Shown here in pieces: positions 18,774 to 28,153 of a DNA stretch of 64,000 nucleotides. This DNA is from Pseudorhizobium endolithicum (GTDB lineage: Bacteria; Pseudomonadota; Alphaproteobacteria; Rhizobiales; Rhizobiaceae), in contig NZ_CABFWF030000013.1 in the NCBI RefSeq assembly GCF_902153245.2, positions 78,836-142,835 of the forward strand. Direction: 5' to 3'. Position 1 is the first letter of the stretch; each line of letters begins with the position of its first letter. The notes under the pieces were generated by a model, which worked only from the letters and a program-made list of their open reading frames with translations, had not been told where the DNA came from and made no database searches. A program made the translations under genes and the position numbers.

Positions 18774-19577
18774 ATGAAGGTCGTTTTGTTTTGCGGCGGC
18801 AGGGGCACCCGCATCCGGGAGTATTCTGAAAACATACCCAAACCACTCATACCACTGGGTGGCCAGCCGATTATGCGTCACGTCATGGAGTATTACGCAA
18901 GTTTTGGTCACCACGAGTTCGTTCTCTGCCTTGGCTACAAAGCGAACGCGATCAAGGACTTCTTCATAAACAGCCGTCCCGAGAGCTTTTCAGACTGTGT
19001 GGTTTCCGGTAGCGGCGGAGTGGAGATCCTCGGAGACATCCGCCGTGACTGGAGGGTTTCGCTGATCGATACCGGCATTTGGCGAAACATCGGGGAAAGA
19101 CTCTGGGCTGTTCGCCATCATGTCCAAAATGAACGCATGTTCCTGGCGAACTATAGCGACGGCCTCACCGATGTGGATCTTACCGACATGGTCGCACAGT
19201 TCGAAGCAAGTGGAAAGCTGGCTTGTTTTCTAGCGGTGCGGCCACCGTTGACCTACCATCTTGCCGAGATCGAGCCGGATGGACGAGTCAGTAGGTTCAG
19301 ATCCTCCGAAACCTCTGACATGTGGATCAATGGCGGCTATTTCCTGATGCGGCCTGCAATCTTCGACTATATGCGCGATGGGGAAGAACTCGTTCTCGAG
19401 CCATTTTCGAGACTGATCGCTGAAAATCAATTGCTGGCCTACAAGTATGACGGCTTCTGGCGATCGATGGACACCCTGAGGGACTGGCAGACACTTGAGG
19501 CGATGGTTGAGCGGGGAGACATGCCCTGGCTCAACTATGCAACCGACAATTCATCGAAGATCTCTGTCGCAGGGTAG
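18774..19577 (+). CDS. Sugar-1-phosphate nucleotidyltransferase (RfbF-like)
   Basis: A 267-residue nucleotidyltransferase with the signature FCGGRGTRIREYSENIPKPL at residues 6-25, the RfbF-type variant that in homologues makes CDP-glucose from CTP and glucose-1-phosphate. The DGLTDVDL and INGGYFLM elements complete the active site. It starts directly after the stop of the methyltransferase gene and after an aaggagg site, so the genes form one operon. The activated sugar is presumably the precursor modified by the methyltransferase, the epimerase and the SDR enzyme. CTP specificity is inferred. Confidence 0.87.
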   Translation: MKVVLFCGGRGTRIREYSENIPKPLIPLGGQPIMRHVMEYYASFGHHEFVLCLGYKANAIKDFFINSRPESFSDCVVSGSGGVEILGDIRRDWRVSLIDTGIWRNIGERLWAVRHHVQNERMFLANYSDGLTDVDLTDMVAQFEASGKLACFLAVRPPLTYHLAEIEPDGRVSRFRSSETSDMWINGGYFLMRPAIFDYMRDGEELVLEPFSRLIAENQLLAYKYDGFWRSMDTLRDWQTLEAMVERGDMPWLNYATDNSSKISVAG

Positions 19578-20237
19578 ATGTCCATGAGGAAGGTATCATT
19601 AGCCCGACCCGGAGAGCGCCTTTCCGTGCTGTGCCTCGGTGCCCATTCTGACGACATAGAGATAGGCGTCGGGGGTACAATCTTGAGCCTCATCTCAGCA
19701 GGCGTTGAACTGGATGTTTGCTGGTGCGTGTTGAGCGCCGACGGGGAACGGGGAATCGAGGCACGGAAATCTGCGGACGCTTTCCTTCATAAAGTTGCGT
19801 CATATTCTGTGGAACTTGGCGACTTCCGCGACAGCTATTTTCCGAGCCAAAGTACCCAGATCAAGCAATGGCTGCTGGCATTGCGTGAGCGCCTATCACC
19901 TGATGTTATCTTCACCCATACCCGTGAAGACGCCCATCAGGATCACCGAGAATTAAACCTCCTCACGACAAATGTCTTCCGCAATCACCTGGTCCTCGAA
20001 TACGAGATCCCGAAATGGGATGGTGATATATGCCATCGCAACACTTATGTGCCGCTCAGCGAAGACGTGCTGAACACCAAGATTGACCTGCTACTAGAGC
20101 ACTTCGGCACGCAGCGTTCGAAGGACTGGTTCGATGCTGACGCCTTTCAAGGGCTGGCACGGTTGAGGGGTATTGAGTGCAGGGCGCCAGCGCGCTTCGC
20201 GGAAGCATTTACGGTGAGAAAGATCATGTTGGCATGA
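19578..20237 (+). CDS. PIG-L family deacetylase
   Basis: A 219-residue GlcNAc-PI de-N-acetylase-like (LmbE/PIG-L) protein. The zinc motif appears as GAHSDDIEIGVGGTI near residues 16-30, the family AHxDDE form, and THTREDAHQDHRE near 113 supplies the second His cluster. The enzyme would remove an N-acyl group from a sugar or sugar-linked intermediate, which fits with an aminotransferase in the same cassette. It begins at the nucleotide after the stop of the preceding gene. The exact acyl substrate is unknown. Confidence 0.85.
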   Translation: MSMRKVSLARPGERLSVLCLGAHSDDIEIGVGGTILSLISAGVELDVCWCVLSADGERGIEARKSADAFLHKVASYSVELGDFRDSYFPSQSTQIKQWLLALRERLSPDVIFTHTREDAHQDHRELNLLTTNVFRNHLVLEYEIPKWDGDICHRNTYVPLSEDVLNTKIDLLLEHFGTQRSKDWFDADAFQGLARLRGIECRAPARFAEAFTVRKIMLA

Positions 20238-20318
20238 ACGCTGCCTGTTGAGCAGCAACACTTTCGGCAGGTCACACCCATCTTGGTACTTGCCGAAGGA
20301 GAAATCGGAGGGACGAAC

Positions 20319-21101
20319 TTGGACAATGTCATTGTTTACACACCCCTTCAGCGGGAGGCAGCATCAACGATTGGTGATGATGTAGCGCAGGGGAGCGCTG
20401 ACCGGCAACGTTTGGGAAGCGGATATGTCGCACTGATCGACCACAGGATCCTGGATCGGGAGTGTCTTGCACACAGCTTGAAGTATCACAAGATCGGATG
20501 GCCGGTGTTGACTTTCGCAACCTTGGAGGAATTGCGTGCTGCAGCACTCAAGGATGGTCCACCGACGGCGGTTCTCTTCAATACCGGAAACAGGTTCGTG
20601 AACCATCAGCACTTTTGCGCTGGAATTGAGGAGATGGTCGCAGCACTAGCTCCCGCTCCCGTCGTTGTTTTGTCAGAAGATCAAGCCATCAATACGGTGC
20701 TCGACGTTATCGGGCTTGGAGCTCGCGGATACATCCCGACCTCTAACAATATCGAAGTATGCGTTCAAGCCATCAGCCTTGCCATCGCCGGCGGTCGTTT
20801 TCTGCCAGCCAGCAGTGTTTTGGCGATGCGCGAGCTACCGAGCCTTGTCAGCGAAACAATGCCGGCTTTGCGATTTACAGAGAGACAAACGGCAGTCGCC
20901 GAAGCTCTCCGCTGCGGAAAGGCTAACAAGGTTATCGCCGCAGAACTCAATCTGTGTGAGAGCACGGTTAAAGTTCACATCCGCAACATAATGAAGAAGC
21001 TCGGAGCCACCAATCGCACTGAGGTCGCCTCCAAGATAGCCGAGGCTGCTCGCAAGGCGGATCGGCGAGCTCCGGCCGGCTCAAGGACCGGGCAGCCATG
21101 A
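20319..21101 (+). CDS. LuxR/NarL-type regulator with degenerate receiver domain (paralogue of 11861)
   Basis: A 260-residue paralogue of the 11861 regulator, with the same order: receiver-like domain about residues 38-165 and LuxR helix-turn-helix about 200-252 (FTERQTAVAEALRCGKANKV, then STVKVHIRNIMKKL). The phosphoacceptor position is again Asn (AVLFNTGN, N88), and the conserved Lys is replaced in GYIPTS. The TTG start at 20319 is chosen for its ribosome binding site (aatcggagggacgaac), which aligns with the site of the paralogue. It overlaps the Wzc/ExoP-like gene by ATGA, so regulator and export machinery are probably co-translated. Target genes are unknown. Confidence 0.82.
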   Translation: MDNVIVYTPLQREAASTIGDDVAQGSADRQRLGSGYVALIDHRILDRECLAHSLKYHKIGWPVLTFATLEELRAAALKDGPPTAVLFNTGNRFVNHQHFCAGIEEMVAALAPAPVVVLSEDQAINTVLDVIGLGARGYIPTSNNIEVCVQAISLAIAGGRFLPASSVLAMRELPSLVSETMPALRFTERQTAVAEALRCGKANKVIAAELNLCESTVKVHIRNIMKKLGATNRTEVASKIAEAARKADRRAPAGSRTGQP

Positions 21102-23281
21102 TCCACTCGTCTATGCAGTTATCAACTCCACAAAACAGTATCCCGAAACTATTCGCGATCGTTTGGGACCGAGTCCCTGTGCTGCTGGCATGCCTTCTTG
21201 CGAGCCTCTTCCTCACATCGATCGCCTATTTGTCTGCTCCCAGTCGGTACCGGTCCGAGGTCGTCCTTGCTCTTGATGCTCGCAAAGTTCAGGCACTGCC
21301 AACGGAATCTTCCGTGGTTTCGCCCCTGCCCCAGGAAAGCCCGGCGCTGCGGACGGAACTCGATATCATTGGATCGCGGGTCATGGCCCAACGGGTTTTC
21401 ACGGATCTGCAGGAAAAGGGAATTATCATTGCGGGGCAGCAGTCGAAGTCAGCTAGAGTGGATGAAAGCGCCTCAAGCTCAGATGCTCCCATGCCCGAAC
21501 TGTCTGAGCACGCTAAACGCGTGGTTGAGGATCTGGTCAATCATGTACGCGTGGTCAATGACGGGCGATCATATACCATCTACATCTCCTACGATGCTGG
21601 AAACCCTTCATACGCGGCCATGGTCGCCAATGCATTCGGCGAGGCATATATCGACTATCAAATGGACTTACAGCACACGGCCACCAGACGTGTAAGCGAG
21701 TGGTTAGCGGAGCGGCTGATCAGTTTGCGTGAGAAGCTTGAAGCCTCTGAGCGCGCTGTAACAGCATTTCGAGAAGAAGCAGGGCTTGCGGAGATCGGGG
21801 AGGTAACGCTGGAGGGACAGCAACTATCTGGTCTGAACACCGAATTCACGAACCTTCAAGCAAGAGCCGCAGCGGCCAAGGCTCGGCTTGAGACCGCCTT
21901 GGAGATACAGCGCGGCGGAGAAAGCTTGGGAATGATAGAGGTTCTATCGTCTCCTGCAATTCAGCAGTTGCGCAGCGAACAGGCGCGCATTGCTCGAGCC
22001 ATAACGGAAATCAGCGAGAGCGGCGCGCGCAAGAACTCACAGCTCCCACAGCTGGAATCGCAGCTGGCTTCGCTAAAGAGGCAGATTGCCGCCGAGATTT
22101 CGCAGGTCGTCGACAGCCTGCGTAACGAAATAGCCGTCAATGCAAAACAGCAAGAGCAGATGGTCATAAAGCTTAAAGAGCTTCAAGATGCGATCGCCGC
22201 CAATGGTCAGAAAACCGTAAAGCTCCGGCAGCTTGAGCGTGAGGCGGCAGCTAACCGCACGATTTACGAAGCCTATCTTGGTCGCTACAAACAGACTGTC
22301 GAACAGGAAGGCATTGCGGCGCCGGAGGCTAGAATTATATCCAGGGCAATGCCGAGCAGTAAGCCTATTAGTCCCAACCCCGTCTTATGGGCAATCATGG
22401 CTTTGCTTGGTGGCACTATTGCAGGTGTTGGCGCAGCGCTTTTGCTGAGCTTGTCCAACCGGTCCGTGCGATCGATCTCTGTTTTGCAACAAAAGACGGG
22501 CCTACCTGTAATCGGCCGGATTCCTAAAGTTCCACCTGGCCGGCTGGGGAAAGAACGTCAGCCTTTTTCCGACAGTATGGCACTCTGCAGCGCCTTTTTG
22601 GATCTCCACGCCCATATTCGGCTGGAAGATAAGGCTCGCGTGATTGCAGTAACATCTTCGGTGGAGAGAGAGGGCAGATCTTTCATCACAGCAAATCTCG
22701 CCAAGTCCCTGGCACTTAGCGGCTTGCGCGTGATCGTCGTCGATGCCGACTTGCGAACGCCGTCCATGCACCGGGAGTTCGATCTCGCGCCTTCGCAAGA
22801 TTTAGCCCGCGCCGTAGTGATTGAGGATACCACGCACGTTCCCATTCAGCGTGATCATCTTGCTGGCGTTGATGTGGTCCTCTCACAAACAAGTGTGACG
22901 TCGCGGGAGGCAATCTTAGGCACCAGGCGACTAGCCCCGCTGATCGCGGATCTACGGGACCGCTATGATCTTGTTCTTATCGATACGCCTGCTGCATCCG
23001 ACGGCGTTAACATGACCCGCGTAGCGATGGTGGCCGACGCCGTGGTCTTGGTAACGCAGCAGGGCCGGGTGAATCCTGATATTCTGCAGAATGCGGTGAT
23101 AACACTAAAGGTGAGTGGCAAACACATTGCCGGCATCATCCTGAATGGCATCGGCACCTTGAACGACGGGGCTCAATCGCGCCAGGAGATCTTTCTTGGT
23201 CTGCTTGGGCTTGCGAGGTTCTTTCGCCGCACCAAGCGTCCGATCCCCTCCCGTCCCCTCGTCGCAACAGCTGGAGGATGA
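21098..23281 (+). CDS. Wzc/ExoP-like polysaccharide co-polymerase with altered Walker A
   Basis: A 727-residue chain-length determinant. An N-terminal Wzz domain has membrane segments near residues 25-48 and 420-450 around a periplasmic coiled-coil region (about 200-390), with the Pro-rich PSSKPISPNPV motif before the second span. A cytoplasmic BY-kinase-like ATPase follows from about 510. The Walker A motif reads VEREGRSFITANLA, with Arg at 527 where a Lys is expected; Walker A' (VIVVDADLRTPSM) and Walker B (LVLIDTPA) are kept. The usual C-terminal tyrosine cluster is absent (ends RPLVATAGG). It would set chain length and couple to the ExoF-like protein encoded next (ATGA overlap). Kinase activity is doubtful. 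Confidence 0.88.
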   Translation: MIHSSMQLSTPQNSIPKLFAIVWDRVPVLLACLLASLFLTSIAYLSAPSRYRSEVVLALDARKVQALPTESSVVSPLPQESPALRTELDIIGSRVMAQRVFTDLQEKGIIIAGQQSKSARVDESASSSDAPMPELSEHAKRVVEDLVNHVRVVNDGRSYTIYISYDAGNPSYAAMVANAFGEAYIDYQMDLQHTATRRVSEWLAERLISLREKLEASERAVTAFREEAGLAEIGEVTLEGQQLSGLNTEFTNLQARAAAAKARLETALEIQRGGESLGMIEVLSSPAIQQLRSEQARIARAITEISESGARKNSQLPQLESQLASLKRQIAAEISQVVDSLRNEIAVNAKQQEQMVIKLKELQDAIAANGQKTVKLRQLEREAAANRTIYEAYLGRYKQTVEQEGIAAPEARIISRAMPSSKPISPNPVLWAIMALLGGTIAGVGAALLLSLSNRSVRSISVLQQKTGLPVIGRIPKVPPGRLGKERQPFSDSMALCSAFLDLHAHIRLEDKARVIAVTSSVEREGRSFITANLAKSLALSGLRVIVVDADLRTPSMHREFDLAPSQDLARAVVIEDTTHVPIQRDHLAGVDVVLSQTSVTSREAILGTRRLAPLIADLRDRYDLVLIDTPAASDGVNMTRVAMVADAVVLVTQQGRVNPDILQNAVITLKVSGKHIAGIILNGIGTLNDGAQSRQEIFLGLLGLARFFRRTKRPIPSRPLVATAGG

Positions 23282-24573
23282 TTTACATGGAACCTCAAGT
23301 GCCTGGGCTCGACGCTCCCAGTCGAGGACGCCGGATTATCCAGATGTTCGCTATCCTGTCTGCTCTGTCACTAGAGTCGCCTGCCCTTTCTTCGCAGGAG
23401 GGGCAATACAAGATTGCGGTGGGCGACGTCCTAACGGTGACAGTCTATGGAGATTCTGGCCTTACAGGAACATTCCCGGTCGGCCCCGACGGCACCATCG
23501 GGTACCCCATCCTGGGAAACGTAGATGTGTTGGGCAAGAGTTTGGAGGCCGTCAGCGATCGAATAAGGGAGGATCTTTCTTCCCATATCGCAAATCTGGC
23601 GGTCGCCGTGGCGGTCAAGGAATATGCGCCCATCTTTATCGTGGGCGATGTCCAGAAGCCAGGTCGCTATGAATTTCGGCCCGGGATGATTGTGCTGGAG
23701 TTGTTCACGCTTGGCGGAGGTCTTCGCGAAACGACCGCGCTCACCGATGTCTCGGGACTACAACTGATTCAGGCGCAACAGGACTATGAGGATATGTCAC
23801 TGCAATTGCTGAGCCAGGAGGTTCGTCGCGCCCGTCTAATGGCCGAACTCGGCGGAACCGAATTCAGCTACTCCCAAGCTGAGCTCGGGCTGGGAACGGA
23901 TCCAAACGCTGTTCAGAAGATCATCGACTCTGAGATGACCCTTTTCAGGCTCCGTCTGGCGAGGCTGGAGGAGGAAGTGCGCAATCTGGAGGCCCAGAAG
24001 CAGCATTATGTGGCCGAGATAGAAACGCTCGAGAAAAGCGGAGTGATGCGTCAGGAACAGTTCGACCTCCTCAGCAAGGACGTCGACGTATCACAAGAAT
24101 TGGTCACCCGCGGTGCGGCCTCCCAGGCCGTTCTGAGGGAACGGAAGCGCGAACTTCTTGGCATGAACCAGCAATTGCTCGAGTTTGGCTCCTTCCTCGC
24201 ACGCGCCCAACAGAACAGAAACGAGATTGACAGACGGATCTTGGAGTTACGTAGCACACGCAAGAGCGAGGCCGCGAACGAATTGACGGTGATCGACCTT
24301 GAGATCGTCAGGCTGCGTAGAAAAATGGCCTTTAGTGTTCAAGCCATGGCAGAGATCGGTGCGGCAGCACGACGGTTTTCGGCGCTCGACAACCTGATCA
24401 AGACCGAATTTTCCGTCGTTCGTCAAGTCAACGAGGAATATAAGGAGTTCAAGGTTGACGAACACACGAAGATCGCCGCCGGTGATGTTGTGCGCGTTCG
24501 CTTAACGCTGCCGGCGGGCACAACCGGATCCCCAGTGCCGACAGGGTCTGCAAGAGTCGGAGCGACCGACTGA
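23278..24573 (+). CDS. ExoF-like polysaccharide export protein
   Basis: A 431-residue periplasmic/outer-membrane export protein of the Wza/ExoF group. After an N-terminal signal-like segment (IIQMFAILSALSLESPALSS), the Poly_export domain begins at YKIAVGDVLTVTVYGDSGL, followed by an SLBB-type region (FIVGDVQKPGRYEFRPGMIV) and a long coiled coil from about 230 to 390. That coiled-coil tail and the length of about 420 residues match rhizobial ExoF rather than enterobacterial Wza. No lipobox Cys is seen. The start overlaps the co-polymerase gene by ATGA; ATG 23287 is an alternative. It would form the envelope conduit for the polymer. Confidence 0.85.
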   Translation: MIYMEPQVPGLDAPSRGRRIIQMFAILSALSLESPALSSQEGQYKIAVGDVLTVTVYGDSGLTGTFPVGPDGTIGYPILGNVDVLGKSLEAVSDRIREDLSSHIANLAVAVAVKEYAPIFIVGDVQKPGRYEFRPGMIVLELFTLGGGLRETTALTDVSGLQLIQAQQDYEDMSLQLLSQEVRRARLMAELGGTEFSYSQAELGLGTDPNAVQKIIDSEMTLFRLRLARLEEEVRNLEAQKQHYVAEIETLEKSGVMRQEQFDLLSKDVDVSQELVTRGAASQAVLRERKRELLGMNQQLLEFGSFLARAQQNRNEIDRRILELRSTRKSEAANELTVIDLEIVRLRRKMAFSVQAMAEIGAAARRFSALDNLIKTEFSVVRQVNEEYKEFKVDEHTKIAAGDVVRVRLTLPAGTTGSPVPTGSARVGATD

Positions 24574-24681
24574 AGCTAAAAGAGACTGAAGCTCAGTAGA
24601 ACTACCCGCCAGATTGAGGACGACTGGAACAAGTCGAGGATCGGTTCGCGTTTCCCTGTCCAATCGGACAGTTCCACTCTT

Positions 24682-27126
24682 TCACCGCGACGTCGTAAGG
24701 GGTGATGGAGCGGGAGGACCTGCATTTCCGCTCCGAAAGCCCTTCCATGTGGAGCCGATATTCACCCAGGAATTATCGGAGTGCATGGATTGGAAGCCGA
24801 TACTCATCTCTCCACCGGCCGACTTGTTTTCGAAGTGATTTCGGTAAAGAACGGTGTTGAATTTGCGCGATCTCTCGCCTGGCCCAGCTTTGAACTGCCC
24901 GTCGTACGTCCACATCAGCTTGTAGGCGTCGATGAAACCGTAGGGGAGTCCGTGGAAAACATTGTGCTCGAATACGGTTCCATTGAAGTCCGCGCCGTGG
25001 TGATCCCAGGTCTCAAATTGGACGCCAATATATGCGAGGTCCTCGAACCTGTTGCGCCGATAGATATTTCCCAGTCCACCCCAGATGCCAGGGCTTCCAG
25101 AATCTGCAAATGTAGTTCCCACATAAAGGCCGCTATTGCTTTGCGAAACGGAGTTACGAGAATATTGAAGAAAGTAGGGACTCAGACCGCTGGTGGAAGC
25201 AAGAGCGACAGTCATCATGCCATGACGCATGTGTGATATGCGATTACTGTCGACGACGACATCGTAGACATTTCCATAGAGGAGCACGCCCGTGGAATCG
25301 GAATCATGCTCGCTGAAGCTCTCGCGCCCTTGAAGGTCATTAGCATAGATCACTGCCTTTGACGCTGTTGCGGCAATCGCAAACCGGCTTGTTGGGTCGG
25401 GGACAACATTCCATGGCTCCCGGAGGGTGACCGTCGCACCCTCAACCGAGGTGATACGCCGATATTGGCCGGCCCCCCTCCCCCCGATGATCACGAGATC
25501 ACTCGCGCCAGCGCCTAATGGCTCCAACTCTTCGAACTGAACGGTAGTGGCAGAGGCTTTAACCAAACCGGCCTGAATCCTGCCCCCCACCATCTCAAAG
25601 CAAATTTGCTCGCCTTTATTGCAGTCGACTTTGTCACAGTCGTGCGGAGCGGCATTGCGCGAGACATTGCCGCCCCAGTAAAGGTGCTCCATGCTGCCAA
25701 GATGCGCCTGACCAACGAAAAAGCGGCCGATCCCGTGACCGTCATCGCGGCTTTCGTCTGCGTTGCTCAACTCATTGCGCGTCATCGACAGCTCTCTTCC
25801 GCCCCAAAGGGCCACCACTGATTCTCCATAGCCAGTCATTTTGAACCTGTTTCCCGACATGAAGATCTGCCGGCTGCTACCATAGAAGGATCCGTTCTCG
25901 ATCAGTTCCGAACCCTCGACTGCGAGATATGATACTTGCTCGGCTTGTAGGGCTGGTGCTCCCCAGGAATCCAACCGAACCTCCTCAAGCCTTACGTCCT
26001 GTTGATGATAAAGCCGCAGCAGAGGCTGACCATTGGTGTTACCGTTGGCGTTCAAGGTCAGATGCTGAAACTGCAAGGCATCGCCGCTGCTCGTGATCAT
26101 GCTGGCAGAGATTGGAAGGTCGAGTCTGATCTCCGTTCTGCCGATTCCAGCTCCACGCCACGTAATATTGCCAGGGCTCTCCAGAGGCTGGCGAAGATTG
26201 TATTTTCCAGGAGGAAAGTACAATGTGGCAGGGGCAACTGTTTTCACAGCGTCAAGGGCCTTCCTTATCGCCACGGTGTCATCCGCGATGCCATTGCCTA
26301 CAGCTCCGTAGCTGACAACATTGACGATCGTTTCTTGTTGTTCATGGAACGGCTGTTTTGGAAGGACCTGCAGCGCCAGAGGACCGTCCCAGCCAAAGCG
26401 GCCTCCGTGGCTGTTGTGCACCCAGACCTCGTAGTCGCCCGGTGGAACATTGGGGATCTTGAAGTCCAGCTTGAAGGGATTGACATCTATTGGCACTACA
26501 TATTGGCCTGTGCCGCCGACGGACTGGAGGTAGATGTGCGACGTTCTAGTTCCGTTCGAACGCGATAGGTTACGGCCATAGACGGAGCTTATCGTTCCCG
26601 CGACGCCTTTGTCTGGTCCGACCCACCACGTCTCTGTGCGGTTGATGGCGAAAGCCTTGCCGTCTTCTTCTTTACTCCGCGGCCAGATCAGATACGTAGC
26701 CCATGGTGGAAGGCTCTTTGGCAGAAGTACCGTCGCGGCCGTGGTATCTGCAGCAAGCGGTTCGACCTCAGTCACGCTACCTGTCGGAGAAGAAGGTGAC
26801 TGCGAATACACCGCAAACCTGACACCGTCGTGTAGGTTCAGACCGGTCATCGACAGGACCTCATCACGATCGGCGGTTCTGCTGATTTCAGCTATTGCTG
26901 GTCCATCCGCTGCCGCCTCGATCCTCGGAGGGTTAAACCTGTCTACGCCTGCTGGCAGTTGTGGTTCCGGTACCGGTAACGGAAAGCCGAGATCACCCGG
27001 TTCGGTATGGTCAAGAACAGCGTCGTCTAGGGAAATCGGGGCGGTGATCTCACCAGCGCTATGTACTGAGATAAGAGCTAAGGTGACTATGGCCGTGAGC
27101 AGAAGCAGTCTTGACACCCTTCGCAT
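24682..27126 (-). CDS. Secreted right-handed beta-helix (pectate-lyase-like) protein
   Basis: An 814-residue secreted protein. The N-terminus (MRRVSRLLLLTAIVTLALIS) is a signal peptide; the ATG at 27126 has a tggagac site upstream and is preferred over 27138. An Ig-like/IPT-type N-terminal part is followed at about residue 265 by the Pectate_lyase_3 motif (VVSYGAVGNGIADDTVAIRK) and parallel beta-helix repeats to the end. Such proteins cleave or bind acidic polysaccharides, and their presence within an EPS island suggests a depolymerase, lyase or polymer-modifying protein for the local product. No catalytic residues can be assigned safely. It is convergent with the exoF-like gene. Confidence 0.75.
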   Translation of the reverse strand: MRRVSRLLLLTAIVTLALISVHSAGEITAPISLDDAVLDHTEPGDLGFPLPVPEPQLPAGVDRFNPPRIEAAADGPAIAEISRTADRDEVLSMTGLNLHDGVRFAVYSQSPSSPTGSVTEVEPLAADTTAATVLLPKSLPPWATYLIWPRSKEEDGKAFAINRTETWWVGPDKGVAGTISSVYGRNLSRSNGTRTSHIYLQSVGGTGQYVVPIDVNPFKLDFKIPNVPPGDYEVWVHNSHGGRFGWDGPLALQVLPKQPFHEQQETIVNVVSYGAVGNGIADDTVAIRKALDAVKTVAPATLYFPPGKYNLRQPLESPGNITWRGAGIGRTEIRLDLPISASMITSSGDALQFQHLTLNANGNTNGQPLLRLYHQQDVRLEEVRLDSWGAPALQAEQVSYLAVEGSELIENGSFYGSSRQIFMSGNRFKMTGYGESVVALWGGRELSMTRNELSNADESRDDGHGIGRFFVGQAHLGSMEHLYWGGNVSRNAAPHDCDKVDCNKGEQICFEMVGGRIQAGLVKASATTVQFEELEPLGAGASDLVIIGGRGAGQYRRITSVEGATVTLREPWNVVPDPTSRFAIAATASKAVIYANDLQGRESFSEHDSDSTGVLLYGNVYDVVVDSNRISHMRHGMMTVALASTSGLSPYFLQYSRNSVSQSNSGLYVGTTFADSGSPGIWGGLGNIYRRNRFEDLAYIGVQFETWDHHGADFNGTVFEHNVFHGLPYGFIDAYKLMWTYDGQFKAGPGERSRKFNTVLYRNHFENKSAGGEMSIGFQSMHSDNSWVNIGSTWKGFRSGNAGPPAPSPLTTSR

Positions 27127-27157
27127 GGCAGTCTCCATGAGAATGTTAGCGATCTGA

Positions 27158-28153
27158 CTAGATCATAAGTTGCCGCCACCCCGTTTCATGCGCACACTGA
27201 GGATCGCGCTGCCATCGATCATAGAGGTCTTCCAGTCCCCTCCTCAGACTCACAGTTGGAGCCCAGCCGAGCTCACGCAGGCGCGAGCTGTTAAGAAGTT
27301 TGCGCGGCGCTCCGTCAGGCTTTTCGGGGTCAAAAAGGATCCGGCCACGGAATCCAACAACATCAGAGATCAGGTGCGCCAGGTCCCGGATAGATAGCTC
27401 CTGCCCGGATCCTATGTTGATAAGATCGATATGGTCGTGGGACTTCATCAGGAAGACGCATGCATCAGCAAGATCATCCACGTGAAGAAATTCCCGCAAT
27501 GGTCTTCCGCTTCCCCAGAGGGTGACCTGTTCTTTGCCCGCCATCTTCGCCTCATGCAATCGCCGCAACATGGCGGGGATTACATGCGAGTTCTCCGGGT
27601 CGAAGTTATCATTCGGACCGTAGAGATTCGTAGGCATCACCGAAATCGACTGAATGCCATGTTGACGCGCATAGGCCTGCGCAAGCTTCAAAGCCGAGAT
27701 CTTGGCAAGCGCGTAGGCTTCATTTGTCGGCTCCAAAGGCCCCGTCAGGAGGGCATTCTCTTCTATTGGTTGGGCCGCAAGCTTGGGATAGATACAGCTT
27801 GAGCCCAGCAATAGAAACTTCTGCGTCCCCGCATCCACTGCCGCCTTCATGATGTTCATCGAGATCATTGTATTCGTGTACAGGAAATCAACTGGATAGG
27901 TCGCATTGGCCTTTATGCCTCCGACCTTTGCGGCAGCAACAAAGACCACCTCGGGGCGCATATCTTCGATCCACTGCTTGGTGTCTGCCTGCTGCGTCAG
28001 GTCAAGTTCACTTCTAGAGACAGTCAGGATCGTGCAGTTCTCGCACTCGAGGCGCCGCACCAAGGCAGAGCCGACCATGCCCTGATGCCCCGCAACCCAT
28101 ACACGTTTTCCCTTAAGAGCATCCACGAGATCGGTCTTAATTGAAGAGATCAT
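27158..28153 (-). CDS. fcl: GDP-L-fucose synthase
   Basis: A 331-residue extended SDR enzyme that converts GDP-4-keto-6-deoxymannose to GDP-L-fucose with NADPH. Motifs are [16 protein letters not shown] near residue 20, AAKVGGI, the [13 protein letters not shown] segment with the catalytic Ser/Cys, and the Tyr/Lys pair in [34 protein letters not shown] is a family hallmark. The ATG at 28153 has a good site (gaggaaggacgca) and lies within the 3' end of gmd (17-nt overlap), so the two are co-translated. L-fucose (or a derivative) is therefore a predicted component of the polymer. Confidence 0.93.
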   Translation of the reverse strand: MISSIKTDLVDALKGKRVWVAGHQGMVGSALVRRLECENCTILTVSRSELDLTQQADTKQWIEDMRPEVVFVAAAKVGGIKANATYPVDFLYTNTMISMNIMKAAVDAGTQKFLLLGSSCIYPKLAAQPIEENALLTGPLEPTNEAYALAKISALKLAQAYARQHGIQSISVMPTNLYGPNDNFDPENSHVIPAMLRRLHEAKMAGKEQVTLWGSGRPLREFLHVDDLADACVFLMKSHDHIDLINIGSGQELSIRDLAHLISDVVGFRGRILFDPEKPDGAPRKLLNSSRLRELGWAPTVSLRRGLEDLYDRWQRDPQCAHETGWRQLMI

